Shown piece after piece: positions 61,501 through 64,000 of a DNA stretch of 64,000 nucleotides. The notes below the pieces were generated by a model. That model worked only from the letters and a program-made list of their open reading frames with translations, had not been told where the DNA came from and did not search any database. Within the stretch, counting starts at the first letter, position 1, and each line of letters opens with the position of its first letter. A program made the position numbers and the translations under genes. Source of the DNA: Hydnum rufescens UP504 (taxonomy: Eukaryota; Basidiomycota; Agaricomycetes; Cantharellales; Hydnaceae); contig MU128909.1 of assembly GCA_014904985.1 (NCBI GenBank), positions 637,417 to 701,416 of the forward strand. The letters run 5' to 3'.

Positions 61501-63880
61501 ATGAATGGTATGATGACTGCGAGAGGGTGTACTGCATCCGAAACAACTCCTAACAGTCTGATAATATTGTTGTGTTTCAACTGACGATGGACAAGGATTT
61601 CCCTTCTTATTTCCTAGCGAAAAAAAAAACTAATCAGAACAAATGGGCCTGCAAGATGCTCATGTCACCTCGCCTTTCGAGCTTCCAAGAATTCTGGCCC
61701 GACTTTCGATTGAGGCAACGGGCTTTGGGGAAGTTTTACGCGGCGGGATACTACCATATGGCCATTGTAGCGACACTTGTAAATACACGCCTCACCGCCG
61801 AAGAAAGAGGGAGTTGTGTCAACCTGTTCTACTCCATTCAGTATGATACGGGAAGGGAGCTCGTCTGACTTGTCACTAAGATCTTGGAGAAGTTTAAGAA
61901 CATCGGCTTGTCTTTCTCTATCGAGACTCTAAAGCACAACACAAGAGCAATGAGAGATCCATCATACGATTGGCATGGAACGTACCTCCTGTACACAGTC
62001 CATGAACGCCTTGGCATCACCCCCACGCAATTTCATTGCCTCAACATGGAGCTCGCGGATCCAGGTAACCTCGCGAATGAGGACGGAGATGGTGTCGAAG
62101 TCTGTCCTGAAAATGGTGGGATCTGGCGCTTTGAGCTCGCATTCTCGGTAGATTTTCTGCAAAGATTGTTGATACTGTTGAAGTTGGAGCAGCATGGTAG
62201 GTTCTTCCACAATGATTTTGACGAGGGTATGTCCCGAGCATCGTTTCTTGTAATCGGTAATCTTGTCATGAAGGCTCTCGAGTCTTCGTGATTGCAGGAA
62301 GATTAGATTCCGAATATCCAGCTGGTCACGCACTCACGGCTCGATGATTCGAGGCCCAGGAATGGCCTTGCACTGCTTCAGTAGTGCATCAAATTTCTCC
62401 TGCATTGAGTAGATAAGATATAACCACCAGAGGCAATATTAAGGAGATGAAAACCTCATAAAGAAGAAGTTGGCCAGGTGCCCTCCAACGTAGATCACGA
62501 AGAAGACTGAGAACCTGTCTACAGTCTTGACCGTGTGTGCGTCCGTAGGACAGCCTCTGGAAGTACCCTTAGGAAGGGTGTTTTATTCGTTGTACAGGAG
62601 AAAAAAAAACGCACTGTGTGGACATGCTTGACGAATTGAATAGCGTTCTTGCCACCCAATTGTCTAGCATCCCCATGCAATTCGACGTCAGAAGCAATCG
62701 CATCAATGAGGTTGAATAGGTCGGCCCGAGTCTCGGGGGATCGGTATTCGAGAAAGGTGATGCCAAAATGGTCGCACAATCGCCTGAGGGAATCGCTAAT
62801 TTTCTTCATGTTCAAGCAAATTGAATCGTAGTTGATCACAACTTGGATGGGGTCCATTGACAACAATTCACACTGGACGGTCCCTTCAATACAGTGGGTC
62901 AATTCTCTCCATGGTGCCAAGGAAGAACTGTCGAAGTAGAGGAAACTCGATGAGTGCGAGGTTCAATGTTCATGGGGTGTCTTACGCCTCAGGGAGGGCC
63001 CTCCTAGCCACGGGCGTGTCACTTTCTCTTTCAACAATGCACAAACCTGAGAGAGGCGAGCAAGCTCATCCTGAAAGAAATAAGGGATGAAGATCAACAA
63101 CAAGCAATCAAGGTCCAGCTAAGCCGAGCATGTAGATACCTGCAAAAGAGTGCCGCTCATCATAATAGATGAGATGGGGAAGCTAGCGGATCTCCAGGGC
63201 CCTTGGTAGGGCCATAGCTCAATTGGAGTGGAGAGAAAGTGGTGGATTGTTAGGCAGAGGCAGGAGTCCAGGCTTTAGGGTGCACCAGTCGATGCAGTGC
63301 ATGGATATCGCGTGGGCTGCCTCGCTGTATGCGTAAGTCGCTCAACCCCGACACCTAAGAGGGAAAATGGGCGCTAACTCACGACACTGCCATCTTTGGC
63401 AGCATCACCCACTGCCTTCAGATCAATGCGTACCGCGGCAAGTTGACTCAGCAACTGCACAAACCAAAAGATACCCATGCTAACGCGCAGCCGCACCGCA
63501 TTTACGGCGGCTATCAATGATCGATATCGTCTGGTAGCGTGCTCGTAAACACGTGTTGGTGCTTTGATTTCCAATTCTATTCACCACAGCCGCCTCCTGG
63601 GCTAAGACGGCCAGATACATCACTTGCTGGGAACTGCAATAGGCATCGGTCGTTTGGCTGAGTTCATTGAGGTCACCGTTGCATTCGCAAGGCAAAGCAC
63701 AACATAAATTTCCAAACTTCCTGGAACATCTAGGCTGGCGGAGACGATACGGATCGAAGGGGACCCAGTGAGATAGGAGACGCCCTAGCCGCCTCAGTGA
63801 TACCTGCAGGCAACCCGAAGTGGGATGCAAGAAACTGCTCCACCACCATTATTCAGGAAAAAGGAACCGGGGAATTACAT
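58560..63880. repeat. Segmental duplication, copy B (kinase block)
   Basis: Counterpart of copy A. The left border is near 58,570 ('gaggcacca.ttgg', as at 53,464), and the right border near or beyond 63,870. Tandem, same orientation; the copies are separated by about 1 kb that includes the MITE and the TDP2-like fragment. Confidence 0.8.
58903..63180 (-). CDS. Protein kinase, copy B, with long disordered tail
   Basis: Minus strand. N-terminal helical region: MMSGTLLQ spliced to DELARLSQ; PWRELTHCIEGTVQCELLSM; LFNLIDAIASDVELHGDARQ; IFLQSRRLESLHDKITDYKK; LQQYQQSLQKIYRECELKA. Kinase domain: FFGGEACIYKCRYNGHMVVS RRVKLPQ (N-lobe), helix C 'REILVHRQLKHNNI'-like stretch, VIHGDIRGCNILVD catalytic loop, LCDFGFARFLREVSRTHTHH, APELFDGVHDFRTTSQTDTY, PFQEFPHHLAAAMAA. 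After an intron at about 60,775-60,835 a 600-residue Pro/Ser/Gly-rich tail runs without a break (KRRPRSPIDEEKTIRSPYMP ... MGSQNTVMESILVPNLEPPT) to stop 58,903. HGD and DFG motifs are present. The beta-3 lysine position reads Arg (VVSRR) in both copies. Unlike copy A the tail is intact, so B is the likelier functional gene. The gene 5' end may extend to about 63,880. Confidence 0.75.
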
Positions 63881-64000
63881 ACTATAACGGGATCGCGCCT
63901 AGGCCCGGAGTATTCCGTGATTGGCATAGGACCAGAACCACCTAATTGAGAAAACAACGGGGCAGTCACCATATGGATGGCGCGGATGGGCCGCAGCGCA
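63181..64000. other. 5' part/flank of kinase copy B
   Basis: The minus strand contains short coding-like pieces (LLSQLAAVRIDLKAVGDAAK near 63,395-63,460; ASHFGLPAGITEAARASPIS near 63,780-63,840), with counterparts in copy A near 57,200 and 57,500. They are probably the first exons of the kinase gene. A start codon cannot be fixed. The last 120 bases show nothing recognisable. Confidence 0.45.

Overview
The window is nuclear DNA of a filamentous fungus, very probably an agaricomycete basidiomycete. The genes are packed on both strands and cut by many short GT-AG introns of about 40-70 bases. Nearly every well-conserved protein has to be read across several exons. The gene content (beta-adaptin, TAF13, cap methyltransferase, Rsp5-type ligase, ceramide glucosyltransferase) is that of a eukaryotic housekeeping region. 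The HNH-domain protein and the duplicated 'HGDIRGSNILVD'-type kinases suggest the Rhizoctonia/Ceratobasidium lineage; that placement is inference.

Left part (1-26.7 kb), dense and conserved. It holds a DUF4211 chromatin-type protein (minus, cut by the window edge), divergent to an 8-kb UNC79-like gene; a PrpF-family protein; a single-RRM spliceosomal protein; TAF13; an NSRP1-like splicing protein; an Asp-rich unknown protein; AP-1 beta-adaptin; an OTU deubiquitinase; an HNH-domain protein; and an aldo-keto reductase.

Middle (27-48 kb): a cupin protein, an intron-rich amino-acid permease, an ARM-repeat protein resembling SmgGDS, ceramide glucosyltransferase, mRNA cap (guanine-N7) methyltransferase, a C2-WW-WW-WW-HECT ubiquitin ligase, a small Pro/Ser-rich protein and a TDP2-like phosphodiesterase. 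They are separated by gene-poor spacers, one holding a candidate inverted-repeat element.

Right part (48-64 kb), accessory and rearranged. A fumarylacetoacetate-hydrolase-family gene and a decayed alpha/beta hydrolase lie among 3-4 copies of an unusual palindrome-rich repeat. A segmental duplication follows, carrying two related protein-kinase genes (copy A about 53.5-57.5 kb, copy B about 58.6-63.9 kb). A MITE-like element and a stray copy of the TDP2-like gene's 3' end lie between the two copies.

Several conserved genes contain apparent one-base frame breaks, some at runs of four identical bases, so consensus errors must be considered before calling anything a pseudogene. Exon borders given are manual predictions from splice motifs and family motifs. 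No tRNA, rRNA, CRISPR array or intact autonomous transposon was recognised.
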